From assembly GCF_041146795.1 (NCBI RefSeq), contig NC_135177.1, forward strand, positions 23,658,560-23,722,559: a stretch of 64,000 nt of DNA, given 5' to 3'. Each line of letters opens with the position of its first letter. The first letter of the stretch is position 1. The notes below the pieces were generated by a model, which did not search any database, was not told where the DNA came from, and saw only the letters and a list, made by a program, of their open reading frames with translations. This DNA comes from Maylandia zebra (lineage: Eukaryota > Chordata > Actinopteri > Cichliformes > Cichlidae). Below, piece by piece: positions 10,731 to 20,650 of the stretch. The translations under genes and the position numbers were made by a program.

Positions 10731-13700
10731 ATGTCCTCTGACTTGGACTCCAGTCTTACCAGTATTGACTGGTTGCCCCAGCTGGGAATCAGCAGCCTGC
10801 GCTCTGGGAAAGAGAGAGGAGGAGGAGGGGAGAAGGAGAAGAAAAAAGACAGAGGGAGGGAGAAAGGAGACTTTCTACCCTCAGTGCCGGACCCCTCCCC
10901 TTCTAACTGTAAAGGGAAACCCCCTCACAGCTATGCTACTCTAATCGCCATGGCAATAGCCGCTGCACCTGAGAGGAAACTGAGTTTAAATGACATTTAC
11001 ACCTGGATCAGTGACACTTTCCCCTACTACAGCCGGGCGGGCCGCGGATGGAAAGTAAGCTACAACATATTATCAGTGTGGGCGAGCAGTAATAATATGT
11101 CACTAAAGTGTAGTCAGTGTAACATCTGCTTTACTGGACATTCCTGACACATGTCATTCCCAACAGAATTCCATTCGACACAATCTGTCCCTTAATAAAT
11201 GCTTCAGGAAAGTTCCTCGACCGCAGAACGACCCTGGCAAGGTGAGTTACTTCTACCTACTGTTGGAGTTTTCATCATTTGAGATTGATGACTGTTTAAA
11301 AAAAAGAGCATGAGTTCACAAACCTGTGGTGTCTTTCCAGGGTTCCTATTGGACAATGGATGGACCTTCAGACGGACATCAAGTGAGGGCACCTAAACGT
11401 TCCTATCCTGAAGAGGACGAGGAGAGAGAGGATGTATGTTTTTGGTTTTCGGGGTGTTTTTTTGTGACAAACCTTTATTCTCCACCTGTCAAATACATAG
11501 AGGTTTAATGAGACCACATAAAGTGCAAACACAGATGTAAATTATAGCCCATTAACGCTTAAAACTCTTAACCAAACCTCAAGCATGTGGCAGATTATTA
11601 AAACCGCCACATTTTTCTAATTATGCCATTATTTGCAATGTGTGAGAACATTAAGATGGACTAAGATATCAGTTTTGGTATGGCTACGTCCTATGAAAAG
11701 AAGTGTACCAATGTGCTTCCCCGGGTCTTTAAAAGTTCAGCTTCCGGGCCCCTCCCCAGTGGAGCCAACTCCCAGTTTGGATTTAGGAGACAAACAGCAT
11801 CTCTAGTTTTAAGATTAGACTGAGCAAACTTTCTTTTTTGACAAAAGCTGAGAGCCAAAAGGGAGTTGGTTTCTTTTTTTGAAAGGAGGTAATTTCTGGC
11901 TGTAGTGGAGGTGCTCAGTCTTATTTAACATTTAATATATATATTAGCCTGCAGGATATTGACAACTTTTTTTTTGTTGCTGTTGAAAGTATTTATGCTG
12001 TGCTGTTACAGGTTCCTCAACTGCAGGAACTAAAAGCAGAGACGGGGCTCTCTCCTCGTCAGCCTCAATCAGCTTCACACACAGACCAACAGCTCTTTAA
12101 CTCAGAGTCACTTGGAGGCATCCAGCAGCAGTCACCACAGTCTGCCTCCCTCTCTCCTCCCCCATGCAAAGTACAGTCACTTTCTCACTCCTTTTATAAG
12201 GTTTACTTTAATTAAACAACACCTTGCTCTTCATAACACCTTATTCTTATCTTTACAGCAACCATCTCCCTACATGCCCACCTCTGTCTCCAGTCTCCCT
12301 GTCCCTCATCCATCCGTCTCGCCATCAGCGGTGCTCCCACCTGCAGCCCCTATGTCATCCATCACTTCTTTCCCACCTTCTCACCCACCTGGCCCCACTT
12401 TCTCCATCCCCCCTGCTTCTGCTACACCTCTGGCTCCTGCCAACATGTCTACAGCGTCTCCAGCTGCTCCCTCCTTCTCTGACGCTGCGCTGTCTTTTCC
12501 TGTGACTTCAGACCCTGTGTCTGTTCCCGCTTTCTCCTGCGCGCCTGATCCGACAGCTGTTCCCATTTGCATCGTCTCGGGACCCAATCACTCATCCGAA
12601 CTGACTGTCCCATCATCAGCCGTCGCCCCTCCCGTCGTTTCAGTAAACCCCCCTACTGATCCCTTGCTGCGTTTCACCTTTGACGAGCTCAACTTACCTG
12701 ATCTGTATGCGTCTTTCAAGTCTCTGTTCAGGACAGTGCGCGAGAGGGGAGGCTCGCAGTGTAAGTGGCATGTGTGTATCTGTGTTTTGACTCTGTACAG
12801 TTTAGATTCTGCATAGATGGATTGAAGGAATTGTCTCTTTTCTTTCCAGCGGATATAGTTCCCCTGGTGATCCCAAATAATGACATTACCCCACTTCACA
12901 CTCCAACTCTGCTACCCATGTCCCCCCATCCTGCAACCGCACAAATTGCACCACCTGCATTGGCTGCACCAGCTGCACATCCTGCCGACACTGAGCGCAT
13001 TTCACAATTAAGTAAGTCTCATGCGACTTTCTCAAACCAGAAATGCATAAACTGTATAAAAGTTCAATGCTTCTAAAGTTGCCTTCTTGCCTTCCACTTG
13101 TAGCGGTGCCAGCTGACTGGTTCAGTAACCCAGATTCTCTGAAGGAGAGTTTCCGCATTGCCAGCAACTTAGACTGGGCAAACATAGACCTCACTGGTCA
13201 CCCAGGTCTGTTTTGTTCTTGTTTAAATGGGCACATTAATCAATCATCAGGGTTCATAGATCTGTGGAGTTTAGAGTCGTGAGGACATGGGTAAAAATGT
13301 TCAATCAGCCAGTTAATAGAGTGATTGGAATTCAGTCATTTTGATCATTAATTCATCATTTAATTTAATCATTATTATTATTATTATTTATTTAGTCTTT
13401 TCTGGTTTCACCTTTATCTTTGTCACATGTAACACTGAAGTATTTAGTTTTGTATTTTGGAGTGATGGCTACATAAAGCGAGCAGTTAGAAGATTTCACA
13501 GCAGGCCTGTAAAAAGGAGATTAGGCAATTTTTCAGAAATGATCAGCTGATTAGTAAAAGTAATTATTGTCCTAGATTACAGTCCTCTTTCACTGCGACC
13601 ATTTACATGAAATAGTGGTTAAACACAGACATGTTTCAGTGCTACGTACATTGGCAGGAAAACAAAAGATTGCAAAGAGTCCTCTGAAAAACCATGCACA

Positions 13701-15126
13701 CATTTACAACTTCCATAGGATAAATATCATCCCTACACTTTTAATCAAATACACTTGATTAACTGATCCTAATCAAACATTCAGTCAATCTCACAAACTT
13801 CCAAGAAGTGGATGTCCCAGCAAATCCCCCCCCCCCCCAGGTGCAAGACTCAAGAACTCTGAGAACTACATCTCAGGCTCTACTGGCCTCAGGATGTTAA
13901 ATGTTAAAGTTCACGGCTGTAAAATCTGAAAAACACTGAACAAGTATGGCTTGTTTAGAAGAGCTGCCAGGAGAAAGAGTCTTCCCTCTAAAAAGAACAT
14001 GACAACTCAGCTTATGAATGAAGAACCAAGGTTCAGTCAGACTTCAACCTGACTGAAAGGCTGTTTCATGTTAAATGGCTGCTGTGAAAAATGGCTGTCT
14101 GCAGACTGTGTGCAAGTTATTATTAAGCCAAGAAACAAGAGTTGTCGTAGCTATATTCCTCCAGTGTTTTTATTGTCATTTGGGCGGCCTGACTCTTTAG
14201 AAGTTAGACAAGCACATCATGCACACTAAACAATCAATCCAATCCATTGAAAGCTTTTCTGTATTTTGTAAAGAAAGGCCTGTGATGTTTCATATTGTTC
14301 TTAAAAAGCCACAGACTGGACCTTCGTGCTCTGATCTGCTGTTTCATTTTATATTTGCAGACCTTGTTCAGAGCATGAGACAGGCAGAGCTCTGCGACTG
14401 GGCTCTGGACCCGGCGGTCTTCACTTCCCTCTGCGACTCTCTGAACCGCTTCTTCACTCAGAAAGGCATGATCACCCCTGGGAATAACTCCCCTGTAGCC
14501 CCTGGTGCCCCTCAACCCTTACCAGCCTTTAACTTCAACCCACCCCCTACCCTCTCCAGCCTCACTCAGCCCTCACCCCTTCCCTACTCTTCAATAGCTC
14601 CCCCTGCCAATGGTGCACAACCACCGCGGCGGGCTCTGCCCATGCAGGGACCAGGTCTTCAGAGACCACAGCTAACACAGCCTGCAAGCACAGCCGGTGA
14701 GACCTGGACTTAAAAACATATTTTCTTCTTTACTTTTATGAAATAAGACAGGATGGGTTCATATTTTCCCCAAGCCTGTTTTAGAATAATCTTCCAGATC
14801 AGTGACATGTTTCTGCTATGAGAGCTATTTATGGAAACACTGAATTAAAAACAGTTTTTCTCCTAAGATTGAACAGAAATTGTTATAAATCTGGACAGCA
14901 GGTTTTGTCTGTTTAAAAGAAGTTGTTTAGATAGAAAAATATGATTTGACATTCTCTCACTTCCTTCTTGTTATATACTCAGTCCATGTGTCCTCTTTTT
15001 TTTTCCTTCTCAGCTGGGATTCATCCTCAGCCGATGACGCCACGACAGCGTCCCCCACTAAAGAATCTGCACAGCAACAGTGAGGAGATCCAGGACGACT
15101 TTGACTGGGACTCTCTGATTGTTTGA
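10731..15126 (+). CDS. foxj2: forkhead transcription factor, FOXJ2/FOXJ3 group
   Basis: Nine coding exons: 10731-11054, 11167-11241, 11341-11433, 12012-12170, 12259-12760, 12850-13011, 13104-13205, 14361-14696 and 15014-15126. They join in phase to 621 residues. The N-terminal [16 protein letters not shown] is a FOXJ2/J3 signature. The forkhead domain covers about residues 62-142 ([54 protein letters not shown]). Helix 3, which contacts DNA, is intact. A long Pro/Ser-rich stretch follows, then the conserved FOXJ2/J3 block [20 protein letters not shown] and [20 protein letters not shown]. The C-terminal end is [14 protein letters not shown]. The protein is expected to be a nuclear activator binding RTAAAYA-type sites. 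The part before the forkhead is a Gly/Glu/Lys/Arg-rich spacer I do not recognise, and the first half of the forkhead has drifted (AIAAAPERK). I prefer foxj2 over foxj3 because mfap5 and necap1 lie nearby. Confidence 0.85.
13745..14010 (+). mobile_element. Tc1-like transposon remnant in foxj2-like intron
   Basis: Short blocks match a widespread fish Tc1-like element: a terminal-side ACACTTGATTAACTGATC (about 13750), GAAGTGGATGTCCCAGCAAA (about 13806-13825), GAACAAGTATGGCTTGTTT (about 13939) and CCAGGAGAAAGAGTCTTCCC (about 13967). The order is as in the transposase gene, with large internal losses. A poly-C run sits at about 13828. Recognition is from memory; borders are approximate. Confidence 0.6.
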
Positions 15127-16094
15127 CCCTCTCGCTCTGTGTGGAAACCCCAAAATGTTTTTGAGAAAATACTCTACTCTTTGCAGAAGCTGTCTCACTC
15201 TGTTGTACATGTTTAAAGCTTCTCTGACAGCAAGTATGGGATCGAGTTTGTCACATATGACTGAATGCCCCCCGAGGTTCAAATAGTTATTTTTTCAATA
15301 TTACTCAAATTCATATGCTGTAATACTGTTTGTTTAGCATATCCTATGTAGGTAGTTGGGAGGCTGGTGTCTATTGGATTGTAAAACACAGAACTGTGTA
15401 AAGGTCTTGAGCCTCACCTCATCTTTTTATGTTTTTCTTCCAAGGAGCCAGGCTTTTGTAAAAGTGCTCCTGAGCAGTAGTTCTCCAAGATTTCTGAAGG
15501 TCTTTCAGAGCTTTTCTTTGGACATTGGCTGCTTTTTTTTTGTTTTTGATAACTCGTTTTCAGCCAAGTCCTTGTACCTGACCATTTTCAGAGGAATGTT
15601 TATTTTGTTTTTGGTTTAGCTACTTAACACTGACCTTTAAATCATTAAAAAGACACCAAACTCAAGGGATGAACCAGTGTTGCCTACACATAACTTATAA
15701 AGAACTCAATTTAAGTTGCATCTTTAGGCTCTTTGTTACTTGCTGCCTGTCACAGATAGGGATGGGTATCGTTTAGGTTTTATCCGATACCAGTGCCAAA
15801 CCGGTACTTTTGAAACAGTGCCGGTGCTTAAACGGTGCTCAAACCGGTGCTTAAAGAATGGAGAACACAAAATTGGTCCGAAAACCTCTCATGTTCAGCT
15901 GTTTTTTTGTAAAAAGATATCAATGTTAGCCTTTTCTACAGCTATGGGGCCTATATGCTATCACTCTTGGTTGGAAGCAGTGCTTAAACAATGGAAAAAA
16001 CACAAACTTTGTCCAAAACCTCTCATGTTTAGCTGTTTTCCACTTTTTCTTTGGTTATTTTAGCCTTTTTGGCCAGGGTGAAGGGAGTATCTGC

Positions 16095-17742
16095 CAGAGG
16101 TGTGGACTCGAGTCACATGACTTGGACTCGAGTCAGACTCAAGTCATTAATTTTATGACTTTAGACTTGACTTGAAAAAATGTTCTAAGACTTGTGACTT
16201 GACTTGGACTTTTACACCAATGACTTGGGACTTGAATTGGACTTGAACCGGTTTACTTGAAAAGACTTGATATTTTACCCCAAATATAAAATTTAACATG
16301 CATATTATATAGAGATTGAAAATGTGACGTCATTCACGGATAGAACCGCAAAGGATTCTGGGAACTCGTGGCAAGCGGTACTAGCGCACGCAGGCTTTCA
16401 ATTAAAATCAGTTATACAGCGATAAAAAGAAACACAAAAATGTCAAGAAGCTGTTGTATTATTAACTGCAATAGCCGGTCGCATGACAGCCACGGGAAGC
16501 CGACGGGTAAAGAGATCGGTTGTTATCGGATTATGTCGTTGAAGAGAAATTGTTCGAGCCATGTTTCCGAAGTAACAAAGAGGCGACTGGATTGCAGCCA
16601 TTCAAAGACAAAATATAACGTCCCAGAACCCTCCAGCTCACATGTTAGTCTGCTCCAAGCATTTACACAAACGTCAGTCTGCTGTTGTAGTTAATACGTC
16701 ATTTTTCTTAACATAATTGGTGATATAGGTTACAAGCAAGTCTGGCGCTGAACAGAAATGGTCGCGCTATGCTCCTTTGTTTATTGTGCATAAATAGTGA
16801 ATTGTCCTGACACAATATTGCGTTTCGCTTCTGTTATTATGGTACATTGACAAAAACATATACTTTTATTCACAGGATAAAACAGTTGTTTTGTATCACT
16901 AATTGCACAGTAGGATTACAGCATACAATATTATTGTCACTGCTACATTTCTGTGATGCTACCAAAAATTATTTCCACTGCTAATTAATTACCATTGAGC
17001 TCAAAGGTCCTATTAATAAACGGTTAACGAATGTGTATTTATGACGACGATTTGTGAGACTGGTAAACTTATGATACGTACGATGGTCTTTACTTTCCCA
17101 TCCGTCGGTAAACTGTACCTGGGCTTGTTGCAGTGACCGGAAGTTGCTAAACTTCATGAGTGTATGCACTCACTCCAAGAAGCGTATGATTATAAATATG
17201 CATATAAATATGCTAAGATGAGATAGCTGACTTCATCTAACTTGCAAATGTTGTCCAGGCTACGTTGGTGATGCAGTTTTTTTTAATGTGTATGATATTT
17301 TTGTCATGTGATTTTAAAGCTGGTCCTACAAGCGCATCCAAAAATAACATGCAGCTTATCTCAGAACTGTCGGTGAAAATTATTCTTGGAGCTAGGTTTA
17401 ATTGAGCTGCATTTTAAAGAGGTGCAATTTCACAATTTGTGTATATTTTCTAAGTTCACTATTTTGTCATGTGTTGAGAAAAACACAGATTTAAAAATTA
17501 CATGGTCTAATATTTACATTTAGCATAAAACTGCAACATGCTTTTTTTCGTTTTTTTTTAAAGACTCGAAATGACTTGAAATTCAAAATTTCAGACTTGT
17601 GACTTTACTTGGACTTTTACACCAGTGACTTGAGACTCGACTCTGACTTGCCTGACATTACTTGAGACTTGACTTGAGACTTGAGGATAAAGACTTGAGA
17701 CTTACTTGAGACTTGCAAAACAATGACTTGGTCCCACCTCTG
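16095..17742 (+). mobile_element. P-like DNA transposon C with THAP-domain relic, inside B
   Basis: It starts CAGAGGTGTGGACTCGAGTC and ends GACTTGGTCCCACCTCTG, an inverted pair, with a perfect 8-bp duplication GTATCTGC at 16087-16094 and 17743-17750. Both subterminal zones are packed with GACTTG/GACTYG hexamers in varying spacing, likely old transposase-binding arrays. A THAP finger is visible on the plus strand: MSRSCCIINCNSRS from 16440, then after a change of frame DWIAAIQRQN and MLVCSKHL (16579-16690). This supplies the C-x3-C ... C-x2-H ligands and the invariant Trp. THAP plus 8-bp duplication points to the P superfamily. Kolobok also has THAP but makes TTAA duplications; hAT makes 8 bp but uses BED fingers. 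No DDE core remains, so C is non-autonomous. Confidence 0.82.
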
Positions 17743-18104
17743 GTATCTGCCATCAAAAAAGAGGACAGCCGCATGTAGCTATGATGATGTTTGCTAGTTC
17801 ACCTTACATGCATTAATGTAATAACGTGGTTAACCTACTCAGCGTAAATTACACACGAACAACATTAAGCTACTCACGCAGAGAAGAACGGCTGCTGCTG
17901 CATCATCATCCGTCATCATTTCTGCTACACTGGCAGGGCTAGGGGCCAGGACTCTCCTCTTCGGGTTTTTGGGGGATGTTGCTAACTCCGGGTCCGATAA
18001 CAGGCACCACACCCGCAGTAGATGTGCTCGGTGTGAGGTCTGGCAGCAAGCTATCAAATACGGCACATTTCTCGGCTTTTAAAAAAAACGCTATGCGTCG
18101 CCAG

Positions 18105-18240
18105 GTGTCTCATCAGATTTGAGGTGTTACCTCCTTTGACAGTATCACAGTATCAGCTTAAAGCACTTGTTGCAGGCTGCTGAGTTTGCATCTTTTGCTG
18201 TGAAGTACAGCCAGACTTTTGACCGCTTCGCCTTGGGCAT
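18105..18240 (-). pseudogene. BED zinc-finger relic of hAT transposase in element B
   Basis: The minus strand reads MPKAKRSKVWLYFTAKDANS, then CNKC, then, in another frame, KGGNTSNLMRHL. This is the Cys-Cys and His part of the BED finger found at the N-terminus of hAT transposases. Further minus-strand sequence (LLPDLTPSTSTAG, about 17980-18040) looks like the linker that follows. The RNase H-like core is absent. Confidence 0.75.
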
Positions 18241-18615
18241 TTTTAATCTGTAGCTCTGCTCTAAAATAACGTACGTACCTGGGCCCGCCTACTATCCTTG
18301 ACATCTCAGGGGGGGAAAAAGCACCGAAATGTGCGCTGCTTTTCGGTCTGGTTACTACTAGTACCGTTTATGTCAGAACTGGTGCCATCATGGCACCGAA
18401 TACCGGTACCCATCCCTAGTCACAGAGCTATTTTACTACTTGGCATGGTGTGTTCTTAAAGAAATCTGAGGAAACTGGACAAAAGAAAGAAGTAGCAAGC
18501 CTAAAAAATGGTGGATGATGGATGGTATCTGAAAAGTCATATCCTTAAAAAGCAGGCGGAAATCCAGCAAAGACCTGACACAGAGATACATGACTTCAGC
18601 TGATCCATCCAAGAA

Positions 18616-19006
18616 TAGGGATGGGTATGGTTTAGGTTTTATCCGATACCAGTACCAAACCGGTACTTTTGAAACGCCGGTGCTTAAACCAGTGCTTAAA
18701 GAATGGAGAACACACACTTTGTCCAAAAACCTCTCATGTTCAGCTGTTTTTTTGTAAAAAGATAACAATGTTAGCCTTTTCTGCAGCTATAGGGGATTTA
18801 TGGCATCACTCTTGGCTGGAAGCAGTGCTTAAACAATGGAAAAAACAAACTTTGTCCAAAAACCTCTCATGTTTAACTGTTTTCCACTTTTTCTTTGGTC
18901 ATTTTAGCCTTTTTGGCCAGGGTGAAGGGAGTATCTGCCATCAAACAAGAAGACAGCCGCATGTAACTATGACGGTGTTTGCTAGTTCACCTTACATGCA
19001 TTAATG
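18616..19006 (-). mobile_element. second, truncated copy of hAT element B, lacking element C
   Basis: Starting TAGGGATGGGTATGG, it repeats the left part of the first copy almost base for base. It runs straight through ...GGGAGTATCTGCCATCAAAC at about 18929-18948, where the first copy carries element C between two copies of GTATCTGC. It stops near 19006 (TTACATGCATTAATG); the right end is missing. It has the same orientation as the first copy and begins about 200 bases after it. Confidence 0.85.
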
Positions 19007-19097
19007 CACTCATTTCCCATCTTCCTACTCAAATAATGAAACAAGATTTTAGTCACATTGGAAGAACGAAAAAGCAAAAGACATTTCGTGTTTTTGT

Positions 19098-20650
19098 TTT
19101 ATTTCATAAATTTCTTCTGATTTTTTTCCATTTTACTTTTCAAATGTGAATGTTCACAGTCAACACCACACAAAATTCCACCTTACCCGATAAAAGAGAT
19201 ATTCTTCTTGTTGATATAAAATAACAATAAATTCATCAAACTAAATTAAAAGAACAGCATGAAAAGCATATTGTCGAGTCCCAGTTTTATCTCCTTCCAT
19301 TTGCTGAAATAATTGTCTTTTTTTGTTTATTTCTTATTTTTAAAGAAGCATCAGTTGCCGTCCCTCTCCAAAGGAAAGGGGGATGAAACACAAGGACAGT
19401 GCTGCTCTAGGACACCTGCATGCCAGGAATCCCATATGAAATGTGTGATTAAGAAAAACTGCTTTTAATTACTGAAAAGAAGAGTGTGAAATATGATTGG
19501 CAGGGAAAAAACAAAACAAAAAAACAAAGGTGACCCTTACAACACCTCATTTGAAATCCCCACATTACATCTTATTATTACAACTTCCAAAAGCAAAAAT
19601 AATCAATGTGGATTCTTCCTTTCTGAGTCACTGAAATGAGATCGGACACGGGGGGGAAAAAAAAAAAAAATGGAGACAGACACATACAAAGACATGAACA
19701 TTTGAACAATTGCGTACTTGCACACTCAAAAATGAGCATTTGTGTTCTCATTCGCACTTTGCCACACACACACACACACACACACTCTTTCAACGAACAT
19801 CACTCCCTCCCTCCCCCCATTGGATCACAGATGTCAGAGCTCTTTAGGTTTTCTACAGTAACCAGGAAGAAGCAGAATAGGGGAAAAAAGGGGGGGGGGG
19901 GGAAAGGCATTTGATCTAGATGGCATCATCACACAATCCTCCTTGTTTATTTGTTCCCAAAAAGTTGGAAAAAATAAATTACATTTACCATTAAATTAAA
20001 AGTGAAACAATTTGACCACATTGTGCCTGAAATGTTAATGCAGGTTGTTCAGCCCGTATCTCAGTCTACAGTTCATTAAAAATAGCTCTTCATGCACTCG
20101 TTTCATTTCAGTGATTCAGTGTTTGTCTTCATCCTAGAGGGAGAGAAGAGGAAGAGGCAGGTACAACAGTTTCTTTGTCCAGTTTGTTAGTGGCTGTCTC
20201 CTCATCCTCCCTCTCTCCCAGTGCAGTAATGTTAGAATAGAGACACTACTGAAAAAGCCTCGAGGTATCACAGACTTACCTTCATTTCAAGACAGGACTG
20301 AAAGGACCAAAAATGAAAAACAAAAACAAATACATGAAGTACGATACAGAACAGAATTAAAACAAAATAAATAGATCTCTATTTCCCACCCGTAAAATAA
20401 CCCGTGAAATGAAAGGACTAAATAAACGAAATAATTATTCTGAAATGAAATAATGCTTTCAAAAAAGGAAAAGATGAAACATTTTTTTGATTTCGTTTTT
20501 TTTCGTTTGTTTGTTTTCTTTAAATATAGAGATGTAGACACTTTTCTTTTTGGACACAAATTGCATTGGTGAGGGGGGGGGGGTGACTGAAGGGGGCAGC
20601 AGGTATGACAGAGGAGGCTGAAAGGTGAGCCAAGTAGTGGTGACACTTCC
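19098..20650 (-). other. epn1: probable 3' UTR of epn1
   Basis: Downstream of the epn1 stop (20651-20653), the first convincing minus-strand AATAAA is at 19098-19103. The stretch holds a (CA)n run at about 19763-19785, G runs at about 19890 and 20574, and T-rich tracts. A minus-strand donor (GAAATGAAG|gtaagtc, about 20278) and acceptor (cctctag|GATGAAG, about 20135) could define a small intron inside this UTR. The UTR extent is inferred. Confidence 0.5.

Larger units (their letters stand above)
15757..18418 (-). mobile_element. hAT-type DNA transposon B, interrupted by a second transposon
   Basis: The ends are inverted (TAGGGATGGGTATCG at left, CGGTACCCATCCCTA at right) and flanked by a perfect 8-bp direct repeat, GTCACAGA, at 15749-15756 and 18419-18426. 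An 8-bp duplication is the hAT hallmark. Without the inserted element C (16095-17742) and one copy of C's duplication, B is about 1 kb, so it is a non-autonomous derivative. On its minus strand near the right end is a transposase start: MPKAKRSKVWLYF at 18240 downward, then CNKC and KGGNTSNLMRHL. This is a BED zinc finger of the hAT kind, now frame-broken. The left part holds an internal direct repeat of about 55 bases (around 15855-15910 and 15985-16040). Confidence 0.88.
15395..18611. repeat. dispersed repeat A, interrupted by nested transposons
   Basis: 15395-15756 and 18419-18611 are the two halves of one repeat, split by the insertion at 15757-18418. A second, uninterrupted relative lies at 56866-57350. 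Shared blocks include TTTTCTTTGGACATT, ACTCAAGGGATGAACCA and GCAGCCTGTCAC (GCTGCCTGTCAC here). I recognise the text as a common fish interspersed repeat but cannot name its class. The left half overlaps the likely 3' UTR of the foxj2-like gene, so any polyadenylation site in use there could come from the repeat (ATTAAA at about 15644). Confidence 0.65.

Noticed and set aside
12112-12816. A 234-codon single-frame reading through the foxj2-like region
   Set aside because: It reads through an intron (12171-12258) and the donor at 12760; the part inside 12259-12760 is real exon, the rest is not.
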